Assembly (NCBI GenBank): GCA_934140155.1
Contig: CAKPBC010000006.1
Location: 1-64,000 of the forward strand
DNA length: 64,000 nt
From: an uncultured Bacilli bacterium
GTDB taxonomy: Bacteria; Bacillota_I; Bacilli_A; RFN20; CAG-826
Reading direction: 5' to 3'
Shown piece after piece: positions 49,858 to 59,026 of the stretch; position 1 is the first letter of the stretch, and each line of letters starts with the position of its first letter. The translations under genes and the position numbers were made by a program. Under the pieces are notes generated by a model. That model saw only the letters and a list, made by a program, of their open reading frames with translations, had not been told where the DNA came from and searched no databases.

Positions 49858-51156
49858 ATGGATGATGAATTTTATGAAATAACTAATGATGAAAAATCGC
49901 CTCTTGAAACAGAGACAGAAGAGATACTAGATGATTGCGAATCAATTTCTACAGATGATAACAATTTAGAGGAAGTTGAAATTTTTGAAGAAAATGACAA
50001 TCCGGATAATGTAGAAGTATTAGAAGAAACTAATAATCTAGACGAGCTAGAAATTAAAGAAGAGCCAGACTTAGATGAAAACATTGATGATTTAAAAGAA
50101 TTAGAAGAAATCATTGATGATACAGACATTGTTGAAAGCGAAAATGTAGATAGCAATGTTAATGTGGGTAATACGGAACAGATTAATGAATCAAATGATG
50201 CATTATATAATAGTATCAAGTATGAGAATACTTCAGAGTATTACGGTGCGCATAATTATTCAGAGAGTGATTACGATACTTATTCGCAAGATCCAGAATG
50301 GCGCAGATTAATAAAAATAGAAAATCCAGATTATGAATTACCACCACTCACGCAAGATACAATAGATAATATCTTATCACCATATGAGGGTAAAACTTAT
50401 AATAGTACACCAGAGTATTATGGAGCACATAACTTTTCCGAAGGTGATTTTGAAGTATATTCACAAGACCCAGAATGGCGAAGGTTGATAAAGTTAGAAA
50501 ATCCGGATTATCAATTGCCACCATTAAGTCAAGAAAAGATAGATAGTATTTTGGCAAAATATGAGGGAGAAACTTATAATAGCATACCAGAGTATTATGG
50601 AGCACATAACTTTTCAGAAGCTGATTTTGAAATATATTCACAAGACCCAGAATGGCGTAGATTGATAAAGTTAGAAAATCCAGATTATCAATTACCACCT
50701 ATGAATAATACGGATAAAATAAATGATTTCAAAAATGTAGATGTTTGGCTTAAAGAAATCAATCCAAACTTTGATCCATATGATGTAGATTCACCATATT
50801 GTAACAATTGTGGATCATGTGCCTATGCTGTTTATAGGCGTCTAGAAGGTGACAATGGCATAGTAGCAACTGCTGATAATATTGGATACAATGACGAAAT
50901 GAATTCTCTTACTGGAATGAAACAAGTCTCAATGTCACCAAGCGAAATTGAAACAAGGCTCCTAGAGCAAGGAGATGGAGCACATGCAATTATTGGTATT
51001 GATAGAGACGAGGGACCAGGTCATTGGTTTAATGCAGTGTGTAAAGATGGAAAAGTTTACGCAGTTGATGGTCAAACAGGTGAAATAAATGAATGGCCAC
51101 CTGATTATGGCAATGTAGTTAATTGGGATATGAGTATAAAGGAGGATAACAAATAA
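49858..51156 (+). CDS. Acidic repeat protein with C-terminal papain-fold (glutamine deamidase-like) toxin domain
   Basis: This 432-aa protein has three parts. Residues 1-115 are extremely acidic and probably disordered. Residues 127-281 are three repeats with an exact 59-residue period, each with EYYGAHN, SQDPEWRRLIK, ENPDY and LPP. Residues about 290-432 match the papain-like toxin fold (Tox-PL / toxin glutamine deamidase group): CNNCGSCAYAVYRRLEG supplies the candidate catalytic Cys (C318 or C321), GPGHWFNAV the His (H389) and YAVDGQTGEINEWPP the Asp (D404). No signal peptide is present, so export would need a dedicated system. The stop overlaps the next gene's ATG. The fold is a confident pattern match; enzymatic activity and target are inference. 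Confidence 0.78.
   Translation: MDDEFYEITNDEKSPLETETEEILDDCESISTDDNNLEEVEIFEENDNPDNVEVLEETNNLDELEIKEEPDLDENIDDLKELEEIIDDTDIVESENVDSNVNVGNTEQINESNDALYNSIKYENTSEYYGAHNYSESDYDTYSQDPEWRRLIKIENPDYELPPLTQDTIDNILSPYEGKTYNSTPEYYGAHNFSEGDFEVYSQDPEWRRLIKLENPDYQLPPLSQEKIDSILAKYEGETYNSIPEYYGAHNFSEADFEIYSQDPEWRRLIKLENPDYQLPPMNNTDKINDFKNVDVWLKEINPNFDPYDVDSPYCNNCGSCAYAVYRRLEGDNGIVATADNIGYNDEMNSLTGMKQVSMSPSEIETRLLEQGDGAHAIIGIDRDEGPGHWFNAVCKDGKVYAVDGQTGEINEWPPDYGNVVNWDMSIKEDNK
50234..50700 (+). repeat. Three coding repeats with a 177-bp period in the toxin gene
   Basis: The units start at equivalent CAGAG positions 50234, 50411 and 50588, exactly 177 bp apart (59 codons). Units two and three are nearly identical over long stretches (for example the CACATAACTTTTC and CAAGACCCAGAATGGCG segments), so duplication is recent. 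The third unit ends at LPP just before the toxin domain. Confidence 0.9.
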
Positions 51157-51377
51157 TGAATTTAGATTTAATAGCTGCAGAAGTTTTAAAAATTTCTGAA
51201 ACAGAAGCAAGTAAACAAAATAAGAATATAGAAGATATTGATGCGCATTATTATTGGAATGCACAAAGAGGCGGACTCCATATGGTTATAAAATCTAATG
51301 GAGAAAAACTAGTTGCTAGCTCATCAGTCTCATATGAAAAATTAGTAAGTGCATTTAAAGATGGAAAGCGTAATTAA
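51156..51377 (+). CDS. Small protein, candidate immunity protein for the upstream toxin
   Basis: This 73-aa protein starts on the last base of the toxin gene's stop (TAATG), the tight pairing usual for toxin-immunity genes. It has a helix (residues 1-25), then strands around HYYWNAQRGGLHMVIK and SSVSYEKLVSAF. I do not recognise a named immunity family. It carries no signal or membrane span and would act in the cytoplasm. The role is inferred only from position and size. Confidence 0.6.
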   Translation: MNLDLIAAEVLKISETEASKQNKNIEDIDAHYYWNAQRGGLHMVIKSNGEKLVASSSVSYEKLVSAFKDGKRN

Positions 51378-51402
51378 TTAGTAATGATAGTGGGTGAATT
51401 AA

Positions 51403-52596
51403 ATGGCATTAGTAGAAACAATTAAATTTGAAGGACCTACAGACGCTTTAGTCTGGAGAAATTCTGGAAAAGAGTATTTAATAAGTGGAGATGAAGAAAT
51501 AAATGCTGGATCTCAACTTATAGTTGATGAATTTTATGAAGCAATCTTATTTGCCAATGGCAATGCTTTAGATTTGTTCAAGCCTGGTAGACATACGCTT
51601 GTAACACAAAACATTCCGTTACTAAAAGCGCAGTATGAAAAGTTAACAACTAAAACGCCTTTCCCTTGTAAAGTTTATTTTATTAACAAAGTACATCAAT
51701 TAGAACTAAAATGGGGAACACAAGGTGCTATAGCAGTAGATGACCCAGTATATAACATCTTTTTACATGTTGGCTGCTGTGGCACAATGTCAATTCGTAT
51801 TGTAGATTCACGAAAATTTCTTTTAAAATTTGTTGGAAATAGAGATACATTTACTAACAATGACCTAATTGCAAATATGAGAGGAATTATTTCTTCGAGA
51901 GTTAAAGATTATATATCAAAAATTATGATTCTTGGTTCAGTAAGTTTCTTTGTTATGAACGCCAAGATTTATGATATAGGTGAAATGGTAATGAAACAAT
52001 TACAACCAATTTTTGATGGTTACGGCTTAGAAATACAATTCTTTAATATTGAAACAATTGATGTTCCTAGAGAAGATTATAATGAATTACAAGCGGCAAA
52101 ACAAAGAGGAGCTGGACGAGTTGCTGAAGGTACATCTTGGGATAAAGAACGAATGTATCAAGTACTCCAAGCAGCAGCTGAAAATGAAGGTATGTCAGGA
52201 AACATGATGGGTGCTGGAATGGGTATTGGAATGGGTGCAGGTCTAGGAATTCCTTTAGGGCAAACTATGGGGAATATATCTAATTCCGTATTTGGATCTA
52301 TAAATTCAGAAAATACAATCGGTGAAACTCAAAATTTAAAAGAACAACCGAGAACTGTAAACAATCAAAATAGTGGCAAGGAATTAAATGTGAGTGATTT
52401 CTTAAATGGAGAAGCCACACATAAACACAGTAATGAAAATGTTTGTCCAAATTGTGGTCAGCATATAGCACCTGGATCAAAGTTTTGTAATCATTGCGGA
52501 GCAAAACTAGAAACTAAATCGTATTGTCCAGAATGTGGCGCTGAGATTAGTGCAGGATCAATTTTTTGCAGCAATTGTGGCAAAAGACTCAAATAA
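51403..52596 (+). CDS. SPFH-domain protein with C-terminal double zinc ribbon (YdjI-like)
   Basis: This 397-aa protein resembles Bacillus YdjI-type 'virion core' SPFH proteins. Residues about 20-235 form the SPFH/band-7 domain, which oligomerises at membranes; FLKPGRHTL-like and IETIDVPREDY segments are typical. A Gly/Met-rich stretch (about 270-290) and a polar linker follow. The C-terminus has two four-Cys zinc ribbons: C348/C351/C362/C365 and C375/C378/C389/C392. No signal peptide or obvious span is present. In Bacillus, ydjI works with pspA, ydjG and ydjH at the membrane; here the next two genes are a membrane protein and a zinc-ribbon protein, a comparable trio without PspA. Confidence 0.85.
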   Translation: MALVETIKFEGPTDALVWRNSGKEYLISGDEEINAGSQLIVDEFYEAILFANGNALDLFKPGRHTLVTQNIPLLKAQYEKLTTKTPFPCKVYFINKVHQLELKWGTQGAIAVDDPVYNIFLHVGCCGTMSIRIVDSRKFLLKFVGNRDTFTNNDLIANMRGIISSRVKDYISKIMILGSVSFFVMNAKIYDIGEMVMKQLQPIFDGYGLEIQFFNIETIDVPREDYNELQAAKQRGAGRVAEGTSWDKERMYQVLQAAAENEGMSGNMMGAGMGIGMGAGLGIPLGQTMGNISNSVFGSINSENTIGETQNLKEQPRTVNNQNSGKELNVSDFLNGEATHKHSNENVCPNCGQHIAPGSKFCNHCGAKLETKSYCPECGAEISAGSIFCSNCGKRLK

Positions 52597-52616
52597 GATA
52601 GTAAAGGAGAATACTT

Positions 52617-53342
52617 ATGAAATTAGGTAAAAAAACAGTTTCGTCTGCGCTATTAATTTATTTAATACTAGCAGCATTGTTAAATTTAATTATTTTTGTT
52701 GTATTTAAACCAATTAATTTAGAAAGCAGCGAACTCAAATTGGTTTTTTGGTTCTCTTATGGCTTTATAATGACGGCTTTTATATTACAAATTGTATCTA
52801 TGCTAACTGGAAAATTTGAATCTGGGGTGGAAAGTGTCTTCTTTGGAATACCATTAATAGCGGTATCTTGGTTTTATTTTGGAATCACAGCAGTTTTATC
52901 TTTGGCATTCATGATATTGGTTAGTTTTGGTGTTGTTGTACCTTTTTCTTTAATGATTACATTAGAATGTATAGTATTAGGTTTGTATTTAGTAGCATTT
53001 ATTATTAGTCTTACACATAAAAATATAGTAGTTCAAATCGATAAAAATATTAAACATAATGTATTTGTACTAAGAAATTTGGTTACAAATGTTGAAATAA
53101 TGTCAGCAAGTGTAAACGATGCCCAATTAAAAACAAAGTTAAATCGTTTAGCTGAAGATATTAGGTACTCTGATCCAATGACTAATGAATCAGTGGCAGA
53201 ATTAGATTCATTAATAAAAGACGCCATTGCTGAACTTGAAATCTATATTCGTAATGAGGATTTTGCAAGTGCTGAAACTAAAATAAAAGAAGCAGAATTA
53301 TTAGTTTCAAAAAGAAATATGAAACTAGTTGATAGTAAATAG
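52617..53342 (+). CDS. Polytopic membrane protein with helical cytoplasmic tail
   Basis: This 241-aa protein has four to five hydrophobic spans in residues 8-138 (for example VSSALLIYLILAALLNLIIF and LVFWFSYGFIMTAFILQIVS) and a soluble helical tail (140-241) with heptad-like Leu/Ile spacing. The tail resembles cytoplasmic domains of YdjH-type proteins in position but I cannot assign a family. It lies between the SPFH gene (20 bp) and the zinc-ribbon gene (18 bp) and is the most clearly polytopic member of the operon, so it could form the membrane base of the machinery. Confidence 0.65.
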   Translation: MKLGKKTVSSALLIYLILAALLNLIIFVVFKPINLESSELKLVFWFSYGFIMTAFILQIVSMLTGKFESGVESVFFGIPLIAVSWFYFGITAVLSLAFMILVSFGVVVPFSLMITLECIVLGLYLVAFIISLTHKNIVVQIDKNIKHNVFVLRNLVTNVEIMSASVNDAQLKTKLNRLAEDIRYSDPMTNESVAELDSLIKDAIAELEIYIRNEDFASAETKIKEAELLVSKRNMKLVDSK

Positions 53343-53360
53343 TAGTTGAGGAATGACTAT

Positions 53361-55343
53361 ATGGCAGAAAGATTTACTGGACAACGATGTCAAGATTGTC
53401 AAGGTGGTCTAATTTATAATAAAAAAGAGAAGTATTGGGAGTGTCCATACTGTGGAAAAATCTATGAAAGAGAATTACGATTTGATAAAGTACAGATAGA
53501 TGGGCTTGCTGGTATAAATGACTTAGTTAGGTCTACGTTATCTAAATTATTATCTTTGGATTTTGAAGGTGCAGAGAAAGATTTATCTGAGTGCGAAAAA
53601 ATTGATCATGCAAGCGTAGGAACTTTAATAGCAAAATTATCTTTTTCGTTATTTAAATCATTTTATATAAAAGATCGCCAAGTAGAACTTAATAAAATGA
53701 ATACCTTATTATCAAAATTAAATCGTGATTTTCAAGAAATTGATGAACCAGAAGAAATATTATATGATTTCATTGAATCATCAGATATATATGCTTTACT
53801 AGTAATAGTTTATGGCATGACAGGTCAAAGTCAAAGAAAAGATAGGATTCTAGAACTACTAGATTGTGAGGAAGTTTTAAATCCTAATGTTAGTAAGTAT
53901 TTAATAAATATCTTGCTTAAAGAAAATCGAATTGAAGATGTTGATATATTACTAGATAAAATAAATGCATCAAACTGCAAATACGCTATTATGGTAGTAT
54001 TAAATTCTTATCCAAGCATAGATAAAAAAATTACACATATTGATAATCTATTAAATAGATTAAATCAAGAAATTGATGTTGCTAAATTTTTTGACAACTA
54101 TTTCAATTCTAATAACGATAGTGAAACTATTGTGATAGGTATTTTCTTAAGTGCTGTGGCACATAAAGTTAATTTTGATACTACTAAAGTTATTGATGCG
54201 GTATTACAAAATTGCACAACAATAGAAATTGCAAAAAAAACGTTTGAATCAATTAGTTCTAATCGATTAGATGAAACTACGGCTAATGCAATACTTAGTT
54301 GGGCAATAAAAAAATGTACTAATACGATGATATCAGCTGAAGCTTTTAATAGTCTATATAAGAGTAATTCAGTTTTTGAAATTACGGATAATGAGATGAA
54401 AGACATATTTATTTCAGAACAATCGGATGAAATAAAATACGAAAAAGCAATTCAATTACTTAAAGCATTTAAAACATCTAGTAAGAGTTTGGATAAAATG
54501 CTTGCCTTCCATATCCTTCAAAATAAAATATCAAACGAATATAGAAAAAAGTTTTTAAACGAACTACTTGAACGTGTTTCTAGTGTTCCTTTAAATGTAG
54601 TTGAAGAATATATTTTAAATAATGATTTTGATGAATTGAATAAATCAGATATTTTAAAAGAACTTTTTGCAAAAGTTAGAATTATTTCTATAGCAAGTGG
54701 TGTTTTTTCTGAATATTTAAAAACAAAAATTGATTCTCCGAAAGTTAGAGAAGAAGTAATTAAAATATTTTTGGAATATCATTTAATTCCTGAACCAGAT
54801 GCTCTTAGTTTTTATTTGTTAAATAAAAAAGAATTACATTCCAACAATTTATTAAATATATTTATAGAACGATCATGCAAGGTTTCCGCAAACACATTCG
54901 ATAAATATATTATGAGCCTTAGTGATCCCAATTCGTATAATTTAAAAATAGCAGAATTATCAACTAAATTTGGGTTTACTATGAGTTCAATAAGTTTTCA
55001 AAAATATTTATTAAGTGTTTCAGAACCTGAAAACAAAAAAATAGAACATACAAAAAAATATTTAAGTTTATGCGCTAATGAAGTAAGAAACATAAAACAA
55101 ACAATTAGTCTTGGCGAAATTAGTTTAGAAGGGAATATTGCACAAATTTATTTCTTTACAAGTGAAGATGAAATTTATGTTATGCAGGAAATTATTAAAA
55201 TTTTAGCATTTGAAAGAATAAAGGTAGATATGCCGCTAGAATTGATTCCACAGCGCAAAAAAATAAAAATAAAGAAATTTATTGAGTCTAATGAAAGTAT
55301 TTTGGACAAAAAAATTAAAATTCTTTCTCAAGAAATTTTATAA
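53361..55343 (+). CDS. Zinc-ribbon helical-repeat protein, unknown
   Basis: This 660-aa protein begins with a TFIIB-type zinc ribbon: C10 and C13 (RCQDCQGG), C28 and C31 (ECPYCGK). The rest, from residue 50, is almost entirely alpha-helical with irregular repeat-like pairs and Lys/Asp/Ile-rich composition, and no catalytic motif or membrane span. YdjG-like proteins pair an N-terminal ribbon with SPFH partners, so a scaffold or adaptor role is possible. ATG 53361 follows GAGGAATG; an in-frame TTG at 53346 is rejected. SPFH, membrane and ribbon genes are consecutive. Confidence 0.6.
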   Translation: MAERFTGQRCQDCQGGLIYNKKEKYWECPYCGKIYERELRFDKVQIDGLAGINDLVRSTLSKLLSLDFEGAEKDLSECEKIDHASVGTLIAKLSFSLFKSFYIKDRQVELNKMNTLLSKLNRDFQEIDEPEEILYDFIESSDIYALLVIVYGMTGQSQRKDRILELLDCEEVLNPNVSKYLINILLKENRIEDVDILLDKINASNCKYAIMVVLNSYPSIDKKITHIDNLLNRLNQEIDVAKFFDNYFNSNNDSETIVIGIFLSAVAHKVNFDTTKVIDAVLQNCTTIEIAKKTFESISSNRLDETTANAILSWAIKKCTNTMISAEAFNSLYKSNSVFEITDNEMKDIFISEQSDEIKYEKAIQLLKAFKTSSKSLDKMLAFHILQNKISNEYRKKFLNELLERVSSVPLNVVEEYILNNDFDELNKSDILKELFAKVRIISIASGVFSEYLKTKIDSPKVREEVIKIFLEYHLIPEPDALSFYLLNKKELHSNNLLNIFIERSCKVSANTFDKYIMSLSDPNSYNLKIAELSTKFGFTMSSISFQKYLLSVSEPENKKIEHTKKYLSLCANEVRNIKQTISLGEISLEGNIAQIYFFTSEDEIYVMQEIIKILAFERIKVDMPLELIPQRKKIKIKKFIESNESILDKKIKILSQEIL

Positions 55344-55363
55344 ACGTAGGAAGTGATATAACT

Positions 55364-57172
55364 ATGACAGAAGAAGAATACGAACAAGAATTAGCGGAAA
55401 TAGCACAATTAACAAATGAATATAATAATTTGGTTGATTATAGGAATCAATTAGTGGAAGAACATAATGCGCTAATTGATGAATTAGAAGATTCTTTAAA
55501 TGATACTGTTAAAGCCATTAACTTCGCAACGAAAGTACAAAAAAAGGTTATACCTAAATTAGATTCATCAGCAGAGTATGTTATCAGAATAGCTGATCTT
55601 GTTAATAGTGTACAAAATGAAATTGATCAATTATCCGCCAAATATTTTATGATTAAAAATATTAGCACAGCTTCGAAAAAACTCACAGAACTTAATAATG
55701 AATATCAAAAAAAATTCAAGTTATATAATCATTTAAGAAGAGTGGCGTTAGGTTATGTAGTAGGTGTTGATGAAAATATAATCAGCAACAAAAAACATAG
55801 AGAAATGGTAGAAAAAAGCTATTTGCAAAATGCTGATTACTGGATATCTCATTGTTTGATGGCAACTATGCTTTGGGTGAGTGATGAAAAAGAAGCTGCG
55901 AAGCGAGCGGTTGATAAAGCAATGAGTATTAATCAACATAAAAGTTCGTTGTTCTTCCTATTGATTAATTTACATTTTGGTAGAAGTGATGCTGCATCAA
56001 AATGGTTTGAGTATTATGTTCAAGATTTAGAAGTATCAAATGTTGGTGATGAAATACGAATTTTACTTCAAGCATATTTGTATAATGTTTGCGGCGACAA
56101 TCTTGAATTTAAAAATAAAATAAGCGCTAAATTTAATGAATTATTAAGCAATGTTAAAAATGAAACTATTAATTACAATAATATTATAAAAAATCATGTT
56201 TTAGAGTATATTCTTGCTAATGTTCATAGAACAACTGAAGAATTTGTTGAATTGCAAGGAGTATGTAAAGACTATCCAAAAATGATAGAAACATTGAGTA
56301 ATGCAGAAAAAAATGCAATTTTCGCTAAAGAGTTTGAAAAATTATATAGCGATGATAATAGCGCACCAAAAAACATGACAGAAAGAATACGAAATGTTTT
56401 ATATGATTTAATTAATACATATGATGAAGCAGAAATGCAAATCATAAAAAGAATGGATTATAACGAAATGATTCTTAAAGCTAGAGGAGATATTTCTGCA
56501 GCACAAAGTATGTATGAAACCAAATATAAATCGGATACGCCTCTTACTATGGCTGAATTAATGGTTAAATTAGCAATACCATCTGCTAGTGATGATATTG
56601 ATGTTCGAGTTAGAAAATTTGCAGTTTCATTTCTTTGTAAAGATATTATTCTCGCTTTTGATTTATTTAAAAAGCAATATAATTCTAATGTTGGTTATTT
56701 GCATGAAGCAACTATAGGAACATTTAAAATAACTATTGATGAAAATAATCCTAATATAGCAAAAAATGAATTTAAGAATTGCTATAAAAAGAATAGAAAG
56801 AATTTCATTAATAAAGATAAAAAAGTAAAAATACTGACAGTATTTACATGGCTTTTTTGGTTCTTATGGATTGCATCTACAGTACTTGCAGGTTATTCAT
56901 TTTTACAAAAAGGAACCTGGAATCCAGTATTTATAGTTCTATTTGCAGCAACATTTTTATTTGCTACTGGCGCAACAATATGGCTCATTTTTCAAAAACG
57001 AAAAGCTGGGGCTTTTATTACGGCGCGTATGAATAAAGAACTAGAATTTTTAGATGTAATAATTAAAACAATTCAAGATTGGAGAAAAAAACTTATTACT
57101 GCTGATGAACAAAGGATAGTATTAACAGATGTTTTGAAAAGATTTTCAAGAGAGGAGGAAATTATAGAATGA
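55364..57172 (+). CDS. Coiled-coil protein with C-terminal membrane hairpin (paralogue 1 of 3)
   Basis: This 602-aa protein has an N-terminal coiled coil (residues 1-125), a helical middle domain, and two membrane spans near 490-510 and 517-541 followed by a short cytoplasmic helix. The middle domain shares ordered blocks with the products at 57169 and 61039: YWISHCLMATMLWVSDEKEA, LFFLLINLHFGRSDAASKWF and, later, ARGDISAAQSMYE. The N-terminal coiled coil recalls those of secretion-associated chaperones (DUF5082-like), but the match is too weak to name. It overlaps the next paralogue by 4 bp. Probably a cytoplasm-facing membrane-complex subunit. Confidence 0.62.
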   Translation: MTEEEYEQELAEIAQLTNEYNNLVDYRNQLVEEHNALIDELEDSLNDTVKAINFATKVQKKVIPKLDSSAEYVIRIADLVNSVQNEIDQLSAKYFMIKNISTASKKLTELNNEYQKKFKLYNHLRRVALGYVVGVDENIISNKKHREMVEKSYLQNADYWISHCLMATMLWVSDEKEAAKRAVDKAMSINQHKSSLFFLLINLHFGRSDAASKWFEYYVQDLEVSNVGDEIRILLQAYLYNVCGDNLEFKNKISAKFNELLSNVKNETINYNNIIKNHVLEYILANVHRTTEEFVELQGVCKDYPKMIETLSNAEKNAIFAKEFEKLYSDDNSAPKNMTERIRNVLYDLINTYDEAEMQIIKRMDYNEMILKARGDISAAQSMYETKYKSDTPLTMAELMVKLAIPSASDDIDVRVRKFAVSFLCKDIILAFDLFKKQYNSNVGYLHEATIGTFKITIDENNPNIAKNEFKNCYKKNRKNFINKDKKVKILTVFTWLFWFLWIASTVLAGYSFLQKGTWNPVFIVLFAATFLFATGATIWLIFQKRKAGAFITARMNKELEFLDVIIKTIQDWRKKLITADEQRIVLTDVLKRFSREEEIIE

Positions 57173-58827
57173 GCTACGATACAAACAGTGTTATTAATGA
57201 GCTAAATTCTGTAATTAATGGTTTCACATCACAAGTTGATGAAAAAATTGATACCATTGACAAACAAACAGAAGTAGCAAGACAAACGGCGAATACAGCA
57301 TTAGAGAAGATTCAAACTTTTAAAGAAAAAATGATTGCTGATGAACAAATGCAATCCGCACATGAAAACATTTTAAGGTTAGACCAAGTTATTAGAGAAA
57401 AATTCGAATCAAACTTTAAAGTTCGTAAAACAGTTTCAGGCGTTGTAAAAGACTTTGATATTAATTTATGCCGTAATTCAACCATAGCGGAATTGTCTGA
57501 AGAATTGTGGATAACAAGTTCGAGATATTGGCTATCGTTTGCATTAATTGCAATAAGTGCATGGGTAAATGATAGCAAATCATTAGCCAAGAATGCTGTT
57601 AATGAGTCAGTAAGGACAAATAGCATCAAAAGTAATTTGTTTTTTTGCTTGATTAATCTTCGATTTGGTCGAATGGAAGCCGCAAAAAAATGGCTAACAG
57701 AATATTTTAAAGTAGTAGTTCCAGATGAAATGAAAGATGAAACTGCAATATTACTACAATCGTACATAAATGGAGTTTTTGGTACTGACAAATCTCTTGA
57801 ATATGAAGTACAAAGTGTAATTGATGAATGGATAAAAACCATTAATCTTAATGAAGAACTTTGTGAGGAATTAATTTCTGATTTTGAAGGATATATTGAA
57901 AACATTAATGTAGAACAGACATGCAAATGCTCAACATTAAATAAACATTGTTCGGTAGCTTCAAAATTAAAAAATCCCTACATAGAAAGTTTCAAGTATG
58001 AAAAATTAATCAAGCTCATTGAATCTTTAGATGTTGATTTAATTGTTCAAAACGCGTCTAATTATAAAGAACGAATTGATGCAATTATTTCTGATTTAAT
58101 TAGTAATTATGATGAAGAAGAACAAGATATTAAAAATCAACGTGATTATTATCAACTAATTATAGATAATCAAGGTGATATGGAAGCTGCTGAGCAACAA
58201 TATGATGAACGAATGCGAATTAGAAACCAAACACAAAACATTGGTCGTAAATTAATTGAATGGGCAATTTATAAGGATTCAAATGAAATTGATATTCATG
58301 TTCGTAAATTTGCATTCCAAAATTCAAAAGAATGGTTTTTACATGCATTAGATAACTGGTCTACTTCATTTGAGTCACAATTTCCAATGTCATATCCAAT
58401 AACAATTGATGATTGGTCTTGCGAAAGTAATGGTGAAGATCAATACGAACTTGAACAAAATTTTAATGAGCACTTACAAAAACATAAATATCAAAAAATG
58501 TATTTTAATAAAACAAACATTAAATTATTTATATTTCTATTAGTTTTTGTTTTAGGCGGACTTGCTATAATAATGTTTGTAATGCCGAATTCATTATTAC
58601 CTGAATGGGGAAATTATCTTGCGTATGCCTTGTTTGGAATTACAGGCATTTTTGCATTAGTGTTAATAATCAGATGTGCAACTGCAGGAAAAAAATTCCG
58701 AAAAATGGTAAATGAAAAATTAAATATATTTTCAAGTTGTATGACAGAATTGACAGAAATTAGAAAAGTATATTTTGCAAACATACAAAACAAAAATAAA
58801 CTATACAATCTTACAGAGCATCTATAA
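57169..58827 (+). CDS. Coiled-coil protein with C-terminal membrane hairpin (paralogue 2 of 3)
   Basis: The 552-aa protein is a diverged paralogue of its upstream neighbour. Matching blocks are SSRYWLSFALIAISAWVND, LFFCLINLRFGRMEAAKKWL, NQGDMEAAEQQYDERM and IDIHVRKFA. The N-terminal coiled coil (1-70) is shorter. Spans lie near 451-472 and 481-503, then a basic helix. A CKCSTLNKHC cluster at about residue 247 is unique to this copy. The start is inside the upstream stop (ATGA). The divergence of the three copies suggests distinct subunits of one hetero-oligomer, not redundant genes. Confidence 0.62.
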   Translation: MSYDTNSVINELNSVINGFTSQVDEKIDTIDKQTEVARQTANTALEKIQTFKEKMIADEQMQSAHENILRLDQVIREKFESNFKVRKTVSGVVKDFDINLCRNSTIAELSEELWITSSRYWLSFALIAISAWVNDSKSLAKNAVNESVRTNSIKSNLFFCLINLRFGRMEAAKKWLTEYFKVVVPDEMKDETAILLQSYINGVFGTDKSLEYEVQSVIDEWIKTINLNEELCEELISDFEGYIENINVEQTCKCSTLNKHCSVASKLKNPYIESFKYEKLIKLIESLDVDLIVQNASNYKERIDAIISDLISNYDEEEQDIKNQRDYYQLIIDNQGDMEAAEQQYDERMRIRNQTQNIGRKLIEWAIYKDSNEIDIHVRKFAFQNSKEWFLHALDNWSTSFESQFPMSYPITIDDWSCESNGEDQYELEQNFNEHLQKHKYQKMYFNKTNIKLFIFLLVFVLGGLAIIMFVMPNSLLPEWGNYLAYALFGITGIFALVLIIRCATAGKKFRKMVNEKLNIFSSCMTELTEIRKVYFANIQNKNKLYNLTEHL

Positions 58828-58852
58828 TTTTTATATTAAAAGGAGAATTATC

Positions 58853-59026
58853 ATGAAAAACAACGAAAATAACAATATTAACGAAAATCAAGTTCAAATT
58901 GATGAAACTATGATTGATAGCCTTGTTCAACAAGAGGATATTGATTCTAATGAGGAAAAGCTTAAAGAAATGAACAAAAAACTTCCAAAATGGAGTCTTG
59001 AACCTCCAGAAGGCTTTTTGAAATAA
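58853..59026 (+). CDS. 57-aa acidic linker protein
   Basis: This very small protein begins with an Asn/Glu-rich disordered stretch and ends with the sequence LPKWSLEPPEGFLK, which looks like a short linear interaction motif. AAAGGAGAA gives it a strong SD and its stop overlaps the next ATG (TAATG), so it is a genuine translated gene in the operon. An in-frame codon at 58775 would place the start inside the upstream gene and is rejected. Its likely role is adaptor or substrate recruitment; this is inference. Confidence 0.6.
   Translation: MKNNENNNINENQVQIDETMIDSLVQQEDIDSNEEKLKEMNKKLPKWSLEPPEGFLK

Noticed and set aside
50234..50700. CRISPR-like array
   Set aside because: The period is 177 bp, in frame within one coding sequence, with no short repeat/spacer alternation; it encodes protein repeats.
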